Positions 43,338 to 51,080 of a stretch of 64,000 nucleotides of DNA are shown piece after piece. Each line of letters begins with the position of its first letter. Within the stretch, counting starts at the first letter, position 1. Origin of the DNA: Sellimonas sp963559135 (GTDB taxonomy: Bacteria; Bacillota; Clostridia; Lachnospirales; Lachnospiraceae). Below the pieces are notes generated by a model. The model made no database searches. It saw only the letters and a list, made by a program, of their open reading frames with translations, and had not been told where the DNA came from. The position numbers and the translations under genes were made by a program. The stretch is taken from positions 1 through 64,000 of the forward strand of contig CAUWJP010000005.1 in the NCBI GenBank assembly GCA_963559135.1, in the 5' to 3' direction.

Positions 43338-44063
43338 ATGAGCTTAACGGTTGTGAAAGGTTTACAATCTGAAATTTTTGTTCCGATTACTCCGCCGGCA
43401 GTATGGGCTCCAGTGACAAAAGAAATCAAAGATATGTCCGTTGCTCTTGCTACAGCAGCAGGTGTCCATAAGAAAAGCCAGGAAAGATTTAATCTTGCCG
43501 GAGACTTCACATGGAGAAAGATTGAAAATACAACACCATCCAGTGAGCTGATGGTTTCACATGGTGGATATGATAATGGTGATGTAAACAAAGACATCAA
43601 CTGTATGTTCCCGATCGACAGAATCCATGAACTTGCAGCAGAAGGATTTATCAGAGCATGTGCTCCGGTACACGTAGGATTCATGGGAGGCGGCGGAAAC
43701 CAGGAGAAATTCAAACATGAAACTGGTCCGGCTATTGCACAGATGTTTAAAGAAGAGGATGTTGATGCAGTTATCCTCACAGCTGGATGAGGTACCTGCC
43801 ACCGCTCTGCAGTACTGGTGCAGAGAGCGATTGAAGAGGCTGGAATTCCTACAATTATTATTGCAGCCCTTCCACCTGTTGTTCGTCAGACAGGTACACC
43901 ACGTGCGGTAGCACCGCTCGTACCGATGGGAGCAAATGCCGGAGAGCCGAATAATCCGGAAATGCAGAGAGATATCGTAAAAGCAACACTTGAACAGCTT
44001 GTTGCAATCGATACTCCAGGAAAAGTTGTTTCACTTCCATTTGAATATATTGCAAAAGTTTGA
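43338..44063 (+). CDS. prdB: D-proline reductase selenoprotein subunit PrdB (Sec151)
   Basis: PrdB carries the selenocysteine that attacks the C-N bond of D-proline. The frame starts at the ATG after GAGGAGG and reads an in-frame TGA (43788-43790) at codon 151: VILTAG-U-GTCHRSAVLVQ, a UxxC redox motif. It continues to TGA at 44063, total 241 aa, matching known PrdB. The N-terminal GGNQEKFKHETGPAI and the C-terminal PPVVRQTGTPRAVAPL are conserved in this family and in glycine reductase GrdB-type proteins. A hairpin suitable as SECIS lies just after the UGA. Simple gene calling would cut it at residue 150. Confidence 0.95.
43788..43825 (+). promoter_or_regulatory. Putative bacterial SECIS element of prdB
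   Basis: The UGA is followed 14 bases later by a perfect 7-bp stem CTCTGCA/TGCAGAG with loop GTACTGG (43805-43825). Distance and a G/U-rich apical loop fit bacterial SECIS hairpins bound by SelB. Confidence 0.65.
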
Positions 44064-44075
44064 TGCAAAAATTTG

Positions 44076-44108
44076 CGGGATCTGTACGAAAGTGCAGATC
44101 CCGTTTTT
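44076..44108 (+). terminator. Rho-independent terminator after prdB
   Basis: A 12-bp stem CGGGATCTGTAC/GTGCAGATCCCG with GAAA tetraloop and five T. Confidence 0.93.
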
Positions 44109-44142
44109 GATTCTCTAAAAAAGCTCCGCCTTTTCTTGTTTT

Positions 44143-44167
44143 CCACACAAAAGAAGTGTGGTATGAT
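44143..44167 (+). promoter_or_regulatory. Promoter with internal palindrome upstream of prdD
   Basis: TTTTCC, 17 bases, TATGAT. The spacer contains CCACAC-AAAAGAA-GTGTGG (44143-44161), a perfect 6-bp inverted repeat of operator type lying between -35 and -10. Confidence 0.5.
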
Positions 44168-44206
44168 AAAGAAAGAATGAGGAAAATGACAGAAAGGAAT
44201 AAGACT

Positions 44207-44977
44207 ATGGGAGAAGAGACAAAAGAGCTCCGCAGACTTGTAATCAAGGCGTACCATGTACAGGATGTACAGTGGGGAAGCGAAAACAAGGTGACGGAAA
44301 ACGGCACTCTGACTGTGGATAAAAATAGTACCGGACGGTATAAAAGTGGAAAAGAAGAATATATTTCTGACATCTCCTTCCGGATCATCCATCCGGAAGA
44401 GCGGGATCAGTATACAAACACCATCATGGATATCATCCCGGTTTCGACTAAAGTGCTTGGAAATATCGGAGATGGAATCACCCATACTCTGACCGGAGTC
44501 TATGTGATTCTCACAGGTGTAGATACGGCAGGAAAGCAGACACATGAATTCGGATCTTCAGAAGGAAATCTAAAAGATCAGATCCGGTACGGAAAAGCAG
44601 GAACACCAGGTGAGCACGATATAATGATTGCCTTTGATGTGACTCTCCAGGAGGGAATGGGACAGATCCGCGCTGGCGTGACGGCTGCCCACCGAGCCTG
44701 CGATGAGTTCGTCCAGGAACTCCGTGACCAGCTGAAAAAATTCCATGGAGATCGCTGTGCAGAGCGTCACGAATACTTCGACGTTATCCGTCCGGGAAAG
44801 AAAAAGGTGCTGATTATCAAGCAGGTAGCCGGACAGGGCGCTATGTATGACATGCATCTGTTTGCGAAAGAGCCGTCTGGCGTAGAAGGGGGACGGTCCA
44901 TCATTGACATGGGAAATATGCCGATTCTCGTGACACCAAATGAATATCGGGACGGAATTCTGCGTTCCATGCAATAG
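44207..44977 (+). CDS. prdD: PrdD, homolog of the PrdA beta-chain region
   Basis: A 256-aa protein resembling PrdA residues about 173-417 (shared EFGSSEG, RPGKKK, KQVAGQGAMYD/KEIMGQGAMHD). It ends in PNEYRDGILRSMQ, which aligns without gap to PrdA PLEVLDGCIHALT; the stop codon thus falls exactly at the PrdA cleavage site. It lacks the PrdA N-terminal domain and linkers. AAAGGA selects ATG 44207. With PrdE it may form a PrdA-like accessory complex. Its biochemical role is not established. Confidence 0.85.
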   Translation: MGEETKELRRLVIKAYHVQDVQWGSENKVTENGTLTVDKNSTGRYKSGKEEYISDISFRIIHPEERDQYTNTIMDIIPVSTKVLGNIGDGITHTLTGVYVILTGVDTAGKQTHEFGSSEGNLKDQIRYGKAGTPGEHDIMIAFDVTLQEGMGQIRAGVTAAHRACDEFVQELRDQLKKFHGDRCAERHEYFDVIRPGKKKVLIIKQVAGQGAMYDMHLFAKEPSGVEGGRSIIDMGNMPILVTPNEYRDGILRSMQ

Positions 44978-45008
44978 ACGAAGGAGATAAGAGAGGAGCG
45001 AAAATGCA

Positions 45009-45473
45009 ATGGGAATTGGACCTTCAACAAAAGAAACAACACTTCACAACCTCCGTGATCCACTTCTCGATGTGGTAGCATCTGATGAAGATCTGGATCT
45101 TATGGGAATTCTTATCGTGGGAACACCACAGGATCAACAGGACAAGATCCTCGTAGGAACCAGAGCGGCTGTATGGGCGGAAGGAATGCGCGCGGACGGT
45201 GTTATCATTTCGGCAGACGGCTGGGGGAACAGTGATGTCGATTATACCAATACGATTGAACAGCTTGGAAAACGCGACATTCCGGTAGTGGGAATCCATT
45301 TTACCGGAACAGCGGCTCAGTTTGTGGTAACCAATCCGTATATGGATACGATCGTAGACATGAACAAAAATCCAGAAGGCGTCGAGACGAATGTGGTCGG
45401 GGAGAATGCTGTAGATATGATCGATGCGAAAAAGGCAGCTGCGATGCTGAAATTGAAAATGAGGAAACGATAG
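45009..45473 (+). CDS. prdE: PrdE, homolog of the PrdA alpha-chain region
   Basis: A 154-aa protein matching PrdA after the cleavage site: MGIGPSTKETT aligns with PrdA CIGPASKEM, followed by shared LDLMGILIVGTPQ, DGVIISADGWGNSDVDYTN and PVVGIHFTGTAAQFVV. Position 2 is Gly where PrdA has the pyruvoyl-forming Cys, so it cannot make that cofactor. GAGAGGAG lies about ten bases before the start. It lies 31 bases after prdD and is probably the last prd gene. Confidence 0.85.
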   Translation: MGIGPSTKETTLHNLRDPLLDVVASDEDLDLMGILIVGTPQDQQDKILVGTRAAVWAEGMRADGVIISADGWGNSDVDYTNTIEQLGKRDIPVVGIHFTGTAAQFVVTNPYMDTIVDMNKNPEGVETNVVGENAVDMIDAKKAAAMLKLKMRKR

Positions 45474-45490
45474 ATAAATTATGAGATCAC

Positions 45491-45530
45491 GAAAGCAGGG
45501 AGGATTACGTCTGGAATTCTCCCTGCTTTC
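45491..45530 (+). terminator. Hairpin after prdE
   Basis: A perfect 12-bp stem GAAAGCAGGGAG/CTCCCTGCTTTC, 17 bases after the stop codon. It lacks a T-run, so it may stabilise the mRNA end as much as terminate. Confidence 0.6.
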
Positions 45531-45531
45531 A

Positions 45532-45865
45532 GCGTATAATAAAAGCATAGAATTCCTCTGTAAACGGAAGATTCTATTTCTGAATACCCGTGGAAAGAAT
45601 GACACAGAAGTTTCGGGGAAGCTGGTAACATTTCTGAGTCTTCTTTTCCTGTACGTTCATAAGCAATTCCTTCCCGATAAGTGATACAAACTTTTCTATG
45701 TACAGCTATTATATCATATGTGGTGTGAAATGGAAAAGAAAGTAGGAATTTCGAAGGAAAGCATTGCTTGCGGGGACAAAAGAGAAGTTTTTGAAGAGGC
45801 AAACAATGATTTCTGGATAGCAAACAGTGCTCAGTTTACAATGAGACTGAGAGAAGGAGGGAGAA
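45532..45865. other. Non-coding stretch with no supported gene
   Basis: Two short open frames (67 and 91 codons) exist but neither has a ribosome binding site, and the second runs out of frame into the lipoprotein gene. The stretch 45730-45870 reads like coding sequence (VFEEANNDFWIANSAQF) and may be the remnant of a gene. I see no RNA gene here. Confidence 0.4.
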
Positions 45866-46969
45866 ATGATGAAACGAAGTTCAATTTACTGGAAAAGAAA
45901 AGTTCTGATGATGCTTTTAATTGCAATGGTCAGTGTGACAGGATGTTCGGAACGGAAAAAAGATGCGGAAGAGAAAATTCAAGAACAACTTGAAAGTGAC
46001 GGCATCTATCTGTACGGAGAAACGCATTCTAATGAATATATCCAAAAACGAGAACTGGAAATATGGGGAGAGTATTATAAAGAGGGGATGAGGGATCTTT
46101 TTTATGAAATGCCTTATTATGATGCCAACATGCTTAATATCTGGATGAAGGAAGAGAATGATGAAACTCTGGACATGTTATGGAAGAGTTGGGAAGGGAC
46201 AGCGGCAGGAGAAATCGAAACATACAATTTTTTTAAGAGTTTAAAAGAGAGGTATCCAGAGACTGTGTTACATGGTACGGATATCGGACATGATTATCAG
46301 ACGGCAGGGCAGTGGTATCTTGATTATCTGGAAAAAGATGGGAAAAAAGATTCGGAAGAATATCGGAAAACCCTGAAAAATATGGAACAGGGCAAATACT
46401 TTTACGATCATTCGCAGGATTTCAAATATCGGGAAAACAGAATGGTAGAAAATTTTATTGAAGAATATGAAGCGTTGGAGGATGTCCCGATTATGGGAAT
46501 TTATGGAGGTGCCCATGTGGATATAGATGCTATGACTTATGGGACGAGTGATGTTCCGTGCATGGCAAACCAGCTACACGAAAAATATGGAGAACGCCTT
46601 CATGCGAAAGATTTGAGTGGCTGTGATGATTTAGGAGAAGAAAAAGAACCGATTATCGTAGAAGAGATGAAAGTGAACGGAAAGAAGTATCAGGCATCTT
46701 ATTTTGGCGAGTTTCGGATTACGGATGATGACAGTGAATATATAAATGCGGAATACTGGAGACTGGAAGAGGCATACTCAGATTTTCAAAGTGCCCATGT
46801 GGTGGGGGCTGTGTGGTATGAAAACATGTTTCCGATGAAGTTGGAGGGGGAACAAGTTTATGTTGTAGATTTGGAAAAAGAAAATGGTCAGGAGGAAAGA
46901 AAGTACTTTAGAGCCGACAAGAATTCGTTTGAAGCTATGGGGGCTGTGAAAGAGGTCGTATTTGACTAG
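45866..46969 (+). CDS. Lipoprotein, TraB/ChaN/EreA-like superfamily
   Basis: A 367-aa protein with a lipoprotein signal: basic MMKRSSIYWKRK, a hydrophobic helix and lipobox VSVTGC, so it is attached outside the membrane. The mature part has IYLYGETHSNEYIQKRELEIW near residue 45 and PIMGIYGGAHVDIDAM near 210. A GExH near the start and a GGAH later is the pattern of the TraB/PrgY, ChaN and erythromycin-esterase fold, which binds metal or haem. The family call is moderate. AAGGAGG precedes the ATG. An S41 peptidase gene follows 28 bases later, suggesting a shared extracytoplasmic role. Confidence 0.65.
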   Translation: MMKRSSIYWKRKVLMMLLIAMVSVTGCSERKKDAEEKIQEQLESDGIYLYGETHSNEYIQKRELEIWGEYYKEGMRDLFYEMPYYDANMLNIWMKEENDETLDMLWKSWEGTAAGEIETYNFFKSLKERYPETVLHGTDIGHDYQTAGQWYLDYLEKDGKKDSEEYRKTLKNMEQGKYFYDHSQDFKYRENRMVENFIEEYEALEDVPIMGIYGGAHVDIDAMTYGTSDVPCMANQLHEKYGERLHAKDLSGCDDLGEEKEPIIVEEMKVNGKKYQASYFGEFRITDDDSEYINAEYWRLEEAYSDFQSAHVVGAVWYENMFPMKLEGEQVYVVDLEKENGQEERKYFRADKNSFEAMGAVKEVVFD

Positions 46970-46997
46970 GCGGAAATTTGACGGGAGGAGATCGATA

Positions 46998-48291
46998 ATG
47001 AAATTTTGGAGATTCCGGAAGAAATGGTTTGAGGCAGGATTGACTTTCCTGGTGACAGTGGCACTTGCGGGATATGCATGGAAAGGAACTGCGGTCTGGA
47101 AAGAGGGTCGTCTTTTGACAAAGGAAGAAGTGGGAGAAGACCGGAATCAGGTAATTCGATATGTGGAAGACGTACATCCCTTTTTTTGAGTTAGAGAAAG
47201 ACCAGACAGAATACGATGAAGCAAAGAAAGAGTACATTGAAGATACCGACAGAGGAATGAAGGTGAAAGATTTTCAGATACAGACGTCCGAGTACCTTGC
47301 GTCACTTGGTGAGAATCACACACAGATCGCAGGAGAATCGTCAGAAGGGCTGGAATTTCTTTCTATCGATACTGAATACGAGAATAGAAAGACTTATGTC
47401 TGTAAAGATGGAAAAAAGACGGGGGTGTGGATTGAAAGCATCGGAGGAATTGCGATTGAAGATATTTACAGACAGGTGGAAAAAATGCAGGCAATTGAGA
47501 ATGAAATGGATTATATTTATAAAATGGATATCTATACACGGTTAAGGGAAACGTTAGAAGCATGCGATGTAAATATACAAGGAAATCGGGTAGAGATTCT
47601 GTTTTCGAATGGTGAAAAAAAGAAACTCCGTTTTCAGAAATATCAATCAACTGAGCCGGAGAAAAACAGAAGTTATATGGAAGGAGATATCTTTGTTGTA
47701 GACTTTAATTCCTGTGTGACAGATGGAGAGATGTGGAGAATCAGTTCCAAATTAGAGAGTGCCATAAAGAATGGATGCACAAAGGTGATCATTGATGTCC
47801 GGGGGAATGGGGGAGGTGATTCGAATGCCGGACTTGAACTGCTGAAGGCTATGGGGATGGAACCTCCCGAATATTCCATGGTGATAAGATGGTCTGAGGA
47901 ACTGCTGGAACAAAGAGGAAATCCTCTGGAAGGCGAAAAAAAGGGAATAGAAATTTATGAGGGATCATTAGATTGCGCAAAACAAAACGAAAATGTAAGG
48001 TTGGTGGTCTTGTCAGATCGAAATACATTTAGTTCTGCAACAATGCTTTGTGTTTGGGTGCGGGACGGACAATTGGGAAAGATTGTCGGTGAACCAAGCA
48101 GAAATATGCCGAACGCATATGGGGATTTATTGAAGTTTACTTTGGAAAATTCGAAGTTGGATTTATATGTTTCCTGTAAAAAGTTTATCCGACCTGACAG
48201 TTTGAATAAGGGAGCTATGCTTGTGTCGGATGTTCAGACATCATCAGAGGATGCATATGATAAAGCGGTAGAACTCTTGAATCAGCAATAA
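46998..48291 (+). pseudogene. S41 family peptidase split by a frameshift in a T7 run
   Basis: The ATG with GGGAGGAG starts a membrane-anchored N-terminus (KFWRFRKKWFEAGLTFLVTVALAGY). After 63 residues (VEDVHPFF) the frame stops in a run of seven T (47181-47187). Six T would continue as HPFFELEKDQTEYDEAKK and join the second frame, which runs to 48291. The downstream part shows S41 traits: DVRGNGGGDSN, the nucleophile region DRNTFSSATML and GEPSRNMPNAYGD. The complete protein would be about 430 aa. The break may be an inactivating mutation, a sequencing error, or a slippery site used for phase variation. Confidence 0.75.
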
Positions 48292-48419
48292 ATGGAAACC
48301 GCTTGCGCTCCCTTTCCTATCCGCTTGCTATATTATTATAGAAGAAACAGGATATTCGGAACTTCTGGAAAAGTACACCCGGTTTGTGGAGAAAGAGTTA
48401 TGTATATAATAATAGAAGG

Positions 48420-48465
48420 AAATGAAAAGGCGGATACATGATTGCATCCGCCCTTTCATTTTGGT
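48420..48465 (+). terminator. Rho-independent terminator
   Basis: Stem AAATGAAA-GGCGGAT/ATCCGCC-TTTCATTT with a 10-base loop, ending in TTTT. Confidence 0.85.
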
Positions 48466-48486
48466 ATGTCATTGAGAGGTTTTCCT

Positions 48487-48605
48487 GATTACATTGTAGT
48501 TTCTACATATACAAAACTGGGGAATCTCTTAAATAGAGGATGTATATAAGAATTGGAGACGTCACTGATACTTTGGGGGAATATCAGAGACACTACAATG
48601 TAATC
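48487..48605. repeat. 119-bp element bounded by 14-bp perfect inverted repeats
   Basis: GATTACATTGTAGT (48487-48500) is the exact reverse complement of ACTACAATGTAATC (48592-48605). Inside lie ATATACA/TGTATAT and CTGATA/TATCAG pairings. It codes for nothing. It could be a small transposable element of the MITE kind, or a structured RNA closed by a 14-bp stem. Confidence 0.6.
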
Positions 48606-48614
48606 TTTAGCACT

Positions 48615-48634
48615 TTAATGTACTAATACATTAA
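48615..48634. promoter_or_regulatory. 20-bp palindrome upstream of the S10 promoter
   Basis: TTAATGTA-CTAA-TACATTAA, perfect 8-bp arms, about 100 bases before the S10 operon promoter. It has the form of a regulator binding site; no candidate regulator is adjacent. Confidence 0.45.
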
Positions 48635-48730
48635 CACTATATCATGGATAGAAAGATTCTGTCAAGAGATTAACGGAAAAAAGTGAAAAAATATTGTACT
48701 AAAAAAAATACAAAAAAATGAAAAAAGGGG

Positions 48731-48759
48731 TTGAAAAATTTTTTTGTTTCATATATACT
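48731..48759 (+). promoter_or_regulatory. Sigma-A promoter of the S10-spc operon
   Basis: TTGAAA, 17 bases, TATACT, with an A/T-rich upstream region (A- and T-tracts at 48690-48730) typical of strong ribosomal promoters. Confidence 0.75.
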
Positions 48760-48765
48760 GAAAAA

Positions 48766-48982
48766 GCTGTGACATGATAGCGATGAAACGTGAGGTTGCT
48801 GCCTGGAAATGGCAGGTTTTCCGCGGAGCGAATGTCAAGTTAGGAAACTGGCGACAAGTCACTGTACGAATCAATAACGGCCACTGAAACGTGGTAACAA
48901 CGTGTGAAGAGATAATGACACACACGGGAGAGTGTACAGTCACCGCTTGTCGTACTGAAGTTAAAAGTACGAAAAGGAGGCG
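48766..48982 (+). ncRNA. Structured 5' leader of the S10 operon
   Basis: About 215 bases of untranslated leader with complementary arms: CTGCC/GGCAG (48799-48815), CGACAAG (48852-48858) with CTTGTCG (48946-48952), ACTGTAC (48861-48867) with GTACAGT (48934-48940), CCAC/GTGG (48881-48894) and CGTGTG/CACACG (48901-48926). A last hairpin CGTACT/AGTACG (48951-48971) shares bases with the long stem and sits next to the ribosome binding site, so two folds compete. This looks like an autoregulatory leader, possibly for L4 or S10. Confidence 0.55.
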
Positions 48983-48991
48983 ACTTTTTTT

Positions 48992-49309
48992 ATGGCAAGT
49001 CAAGTAATGAGAATCACACTGAAGGCATATGATCATCAGCTGGTTGATGCATCTGCCAAGAAAATTATCGAAACTGTAAAGAAAAATGGAGCGAAAGTGA
49101 GCGGACCGGTACCGCTTCCGACAAAGAAGGAAGTTGTTACAATCTTAAGAGCTGTTCACAAATACAAAGATTCCAGAGAACAGTTCGAACAGAGAACTCA
49201 TAAAAGACTGATTGATATCATCACACCAACACAGAAAACAGTTGATGCATTATCCAGACTGGAAATGCCGGCAGGTGTGTACATCGATATCAAAATGAAA
49301 CAAAAATAA
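48992..49309 (+). CDS. rpsJ: 30S ribosomal protein S10
   Basis: 105 aa; starts MASQVMRITLKAYDHQLVD and contains PLPTKKEVVTILRAVHKYKDSREQFE, the conserved S10 core that also meets NusB in antitermination. It is the first gene of the superoperon. AAAAGGAGG precedes the ATG with a T-rich spacer of about 11 bases. Confidence 0.97.
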   Translation: MASQVMRITLKAYDHQLVDASAKKIIETVKKNGAKVSGPVPLPTKKEVVTILRAVHKYKDSREQFEQRTHKRLIDIITPTQKTVDALSRLEMPAGVYIDIKMKQK

Positions 49310-49383
49310 GAAAGCAGTATTCCTAAAATTTAGGATGAACGGATGAATATCCGTTCCGCTGTAAATCACAGGAGGTAAACATA

Positions 49384-50064
49384 ATGAAGAAAGCTATTTT
49401 AGCAACAAAAGTCGGAATGACTCAAATCTTCAATGAAGATGGAGTATTAACTCCGGTAACTGTTCTTCAGGCTGGTCCTTGTGTTGTAACACAGGTTAAG
49501 ACAGTTGAGAACGATGGTTACAAAGCTGTTCAGGTTGGATTCATTGACAAGAAAGAAAAGATTGTCAACATCGACAAGAGCGGTAAAAAAGAAATTGTCC
49601 ACAGAAATGGTGTGACAAAAGCTGAGAAAGGACACTTCGACAAAGCTGGAGTATCCGGAAAGAGATTTGTAAAAGAATTCAAATTTGACAATGCAGAAGA
49701 ATATGCACTTGCACAGGAAATCAAAGCTGATATCTTCGCAGTAGGAGATAAGGTAGATGCAACAGCAATCTCCAAAGGTAAAGGATTCCAGGGTGCAATC
49801 AAGAGACATAATCAGCACAGAGGACCTATGACACACGGTTCCAAATTCCACCGTCACGCAGGTTCCAATGGTGCGGCTTCCGATCCGAGCAAGGTATTCA
49901 AAGGAAAGAAAATGCCAGGACACATGGGAAGCAAGAAGATCACAATTCAGAATCTTGAAGTAGTAAGAGTTGATGCAGAAAACAATCTGCTCTTAGTAAA
50001 AGGTTCCGTACCAGGACCTAAAAAATCTTTAGTAACAATCAAAGAAACAGTAAAGAGTATTTAG
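49384..50064 (+). CDS. rplC: 50S ribosomal protein L3
   Basis: 226 aa; starts MKKAILATKVGMTQIFNEDG and has the extended loop QHRGPMTHGSKFHRHAGSNG that reaches the peptidyl transferase centre. The 74-base spacer before it contains two small hairpins (CCTAAA/TTTAGG and AACGGAT/ATCCGTT), which may adjust the rpsJ to rplC ratio. Confidence 0.97.
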   Translation: MKKAILATKVGMTQIFNEDGVLTPVTVLQAGPCVVTQVKTVENDGYKAVQVGFIDKKEKIVNIDKSGKKEIVHRNGVTKAEKGHFDKAGVSGKRFVKEFKFDNAEEYALAQEIKADIFAVGDKVDATAISKGKGFQGAIKRHNQHRGPMTHGSKFHRHAGSNGAASDPSKVFKGKKMPGHMGSKKITIQNLEVVRVDAENNLLLVKGSVPGPKKSLVTIKETVKSI

Positions 50065-50093
50065 GTTTTTGAGAGGAAAGGAGGAACATAGTA

Positions 50094-50714
50094 ATGGCAA
50101 ACGTAGCTGTTTACAATATCGAAGGTAAAGAAGTTGGTACGATTGACTTAAATGATGCTATTTTCGGTGTTGAAGTTAACGAACACCTTGTGCACATGGC
50201 AGTTGTACAGCAGCTTGCAAATAAACGTCAGGGAACACAGAAAGCAAAGACTCGTTCTGAAGTATCCGGCGGCGGAAGAAAACCGTGGAGACAGAAAGGA
50301 ACAGGTCACGCAAGACAGGGATCAACAAGAGCTCCGCAGTGGACAGGCGGTGGAGTGGTATTCGCTCCGACACCGAGAGACTACTCTTTCAAATTAAACA
50401 AGAAAGAAAAGAGAGCAGCTCTGAAATCCGCTCTGACATCCAGAGTAGAAGAAAACAAATTCATCGTGGTAGATGAAATGAATTTCGATGAAATCAAAAC
50501 AAAGAAATTCCAGAACGTATTAAATAACTTAAACGTATCCAAAGCATTAGTAGTATTAGAAGACGGAAACAAAAACGCTGAGCTTTCTGCAAGAAACATC
50601 GCAGATGTAAAGACAGCTCATACTAATACGATCAATGTGTATGATATCCTGAAATACAACACAGTGATTGCTACAAAAGCTGCTGTTGCAACGATCGAGG
50701 AGGTGTACGCATAA
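50094..50714 (+). CDS. rplD: 50S ribosomal protein L4
   Basis: 206 aa; the conserved loop RSEVSGGGRKPWRQKGTG lines the exit tunnel and is a site of macrolide resistance changes. L4 represses its own operon in E. coli, so it is a candidate ligand of the structured S10 leader. The stop codon overlaps the rplW start by one base. Confidence 0.97.
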   Translation: MANVAVYNIEGKEVGTIDLNDAIFGVEVNEHLVHMAVVQQLANKRQGTQKAKTRSEVSGGGRKPWRQKGTGHARQGSTRAPQWTGGGVVFAPTPRDYSFKLNKKEKRAALKSALTSRVEENKFIVVDEMNFDEIKTKKFQNVLNNLNVSKALVVLEDGNKNAELSARNIADVKTAHTNTINVYDILKYNTVIATKAAVATIEEVYA

Positions 50715-51013
50715 TGGCAAACATTCAGTACTATGACGTAATCCTGAAACCAGTGATTACAGAGAAAAGCATGGGGCTTATGGCTGACAAGAAATACACA
50801 TTCCTTGTTCATCCGGAAGCTAACAAGACTCAGATCAAAGAAGCAGTTGAAAAAATGTTCGCAGGAACAAAAGTAAAGAGTGTCAACACAATGAACCAGG
50901 ACGGAAAGACAAAACGCCGTGGTATGACATACGGAAAAACTGCTAAGACGAAGAAAGCGATCGTAGCTCTGACAGAAGAAAGCGCAGAGATCGAAATCTT
51001 CCAGGGACTCTAA
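50714..51013 (+). CDS. rplW: 50S ribosomal protein L23
   Basis: 99 aa; starts MANIQYYDVILKPVITEKS, the usual L23 opening, with the loop GKTKRRGMTYGKTAKTKKA. L23 forms the docking site for trigger factor and SRP at the tunnel exit. Start overlaps the rplD stop (TAATG), giving coupled translation. Confidence 0.97.
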   Translation: MANIQYYDVILKPVITEKSMGLMADKKYTFLVHPEANKTQIKEAVEKMFAGTKVKSVNTMNQDGKTKRRGMTYGKTAKTKKAIVALTEESAEIEIFQGL

Positions 51014-51080
51014 AATTTAGAGAAAATAAACGGTGCAAATCCGTGAAACCAATAATTAGATAACGAAAGGAGATACAGTA

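Noticed and set aside
45481..45684. 67-codon frame after prdE
   Set aside because: It starts inside the hairpin, lacks a ribosome binding site and has no recognisable features.
45718..45993. 91-codon frame upstream of the lipoprotein gene
   Set aside because: No ribosome binding site and its second half overlaps the lipoprotein gene in another frame; at most a gene remnant.
48291..48440. Possible short ORF or gene remnant (EETGYSELLEKYTRFVEKELC in one frame)
   Set aside because: Too short, no ribosome binding site and no family match can be claimed.
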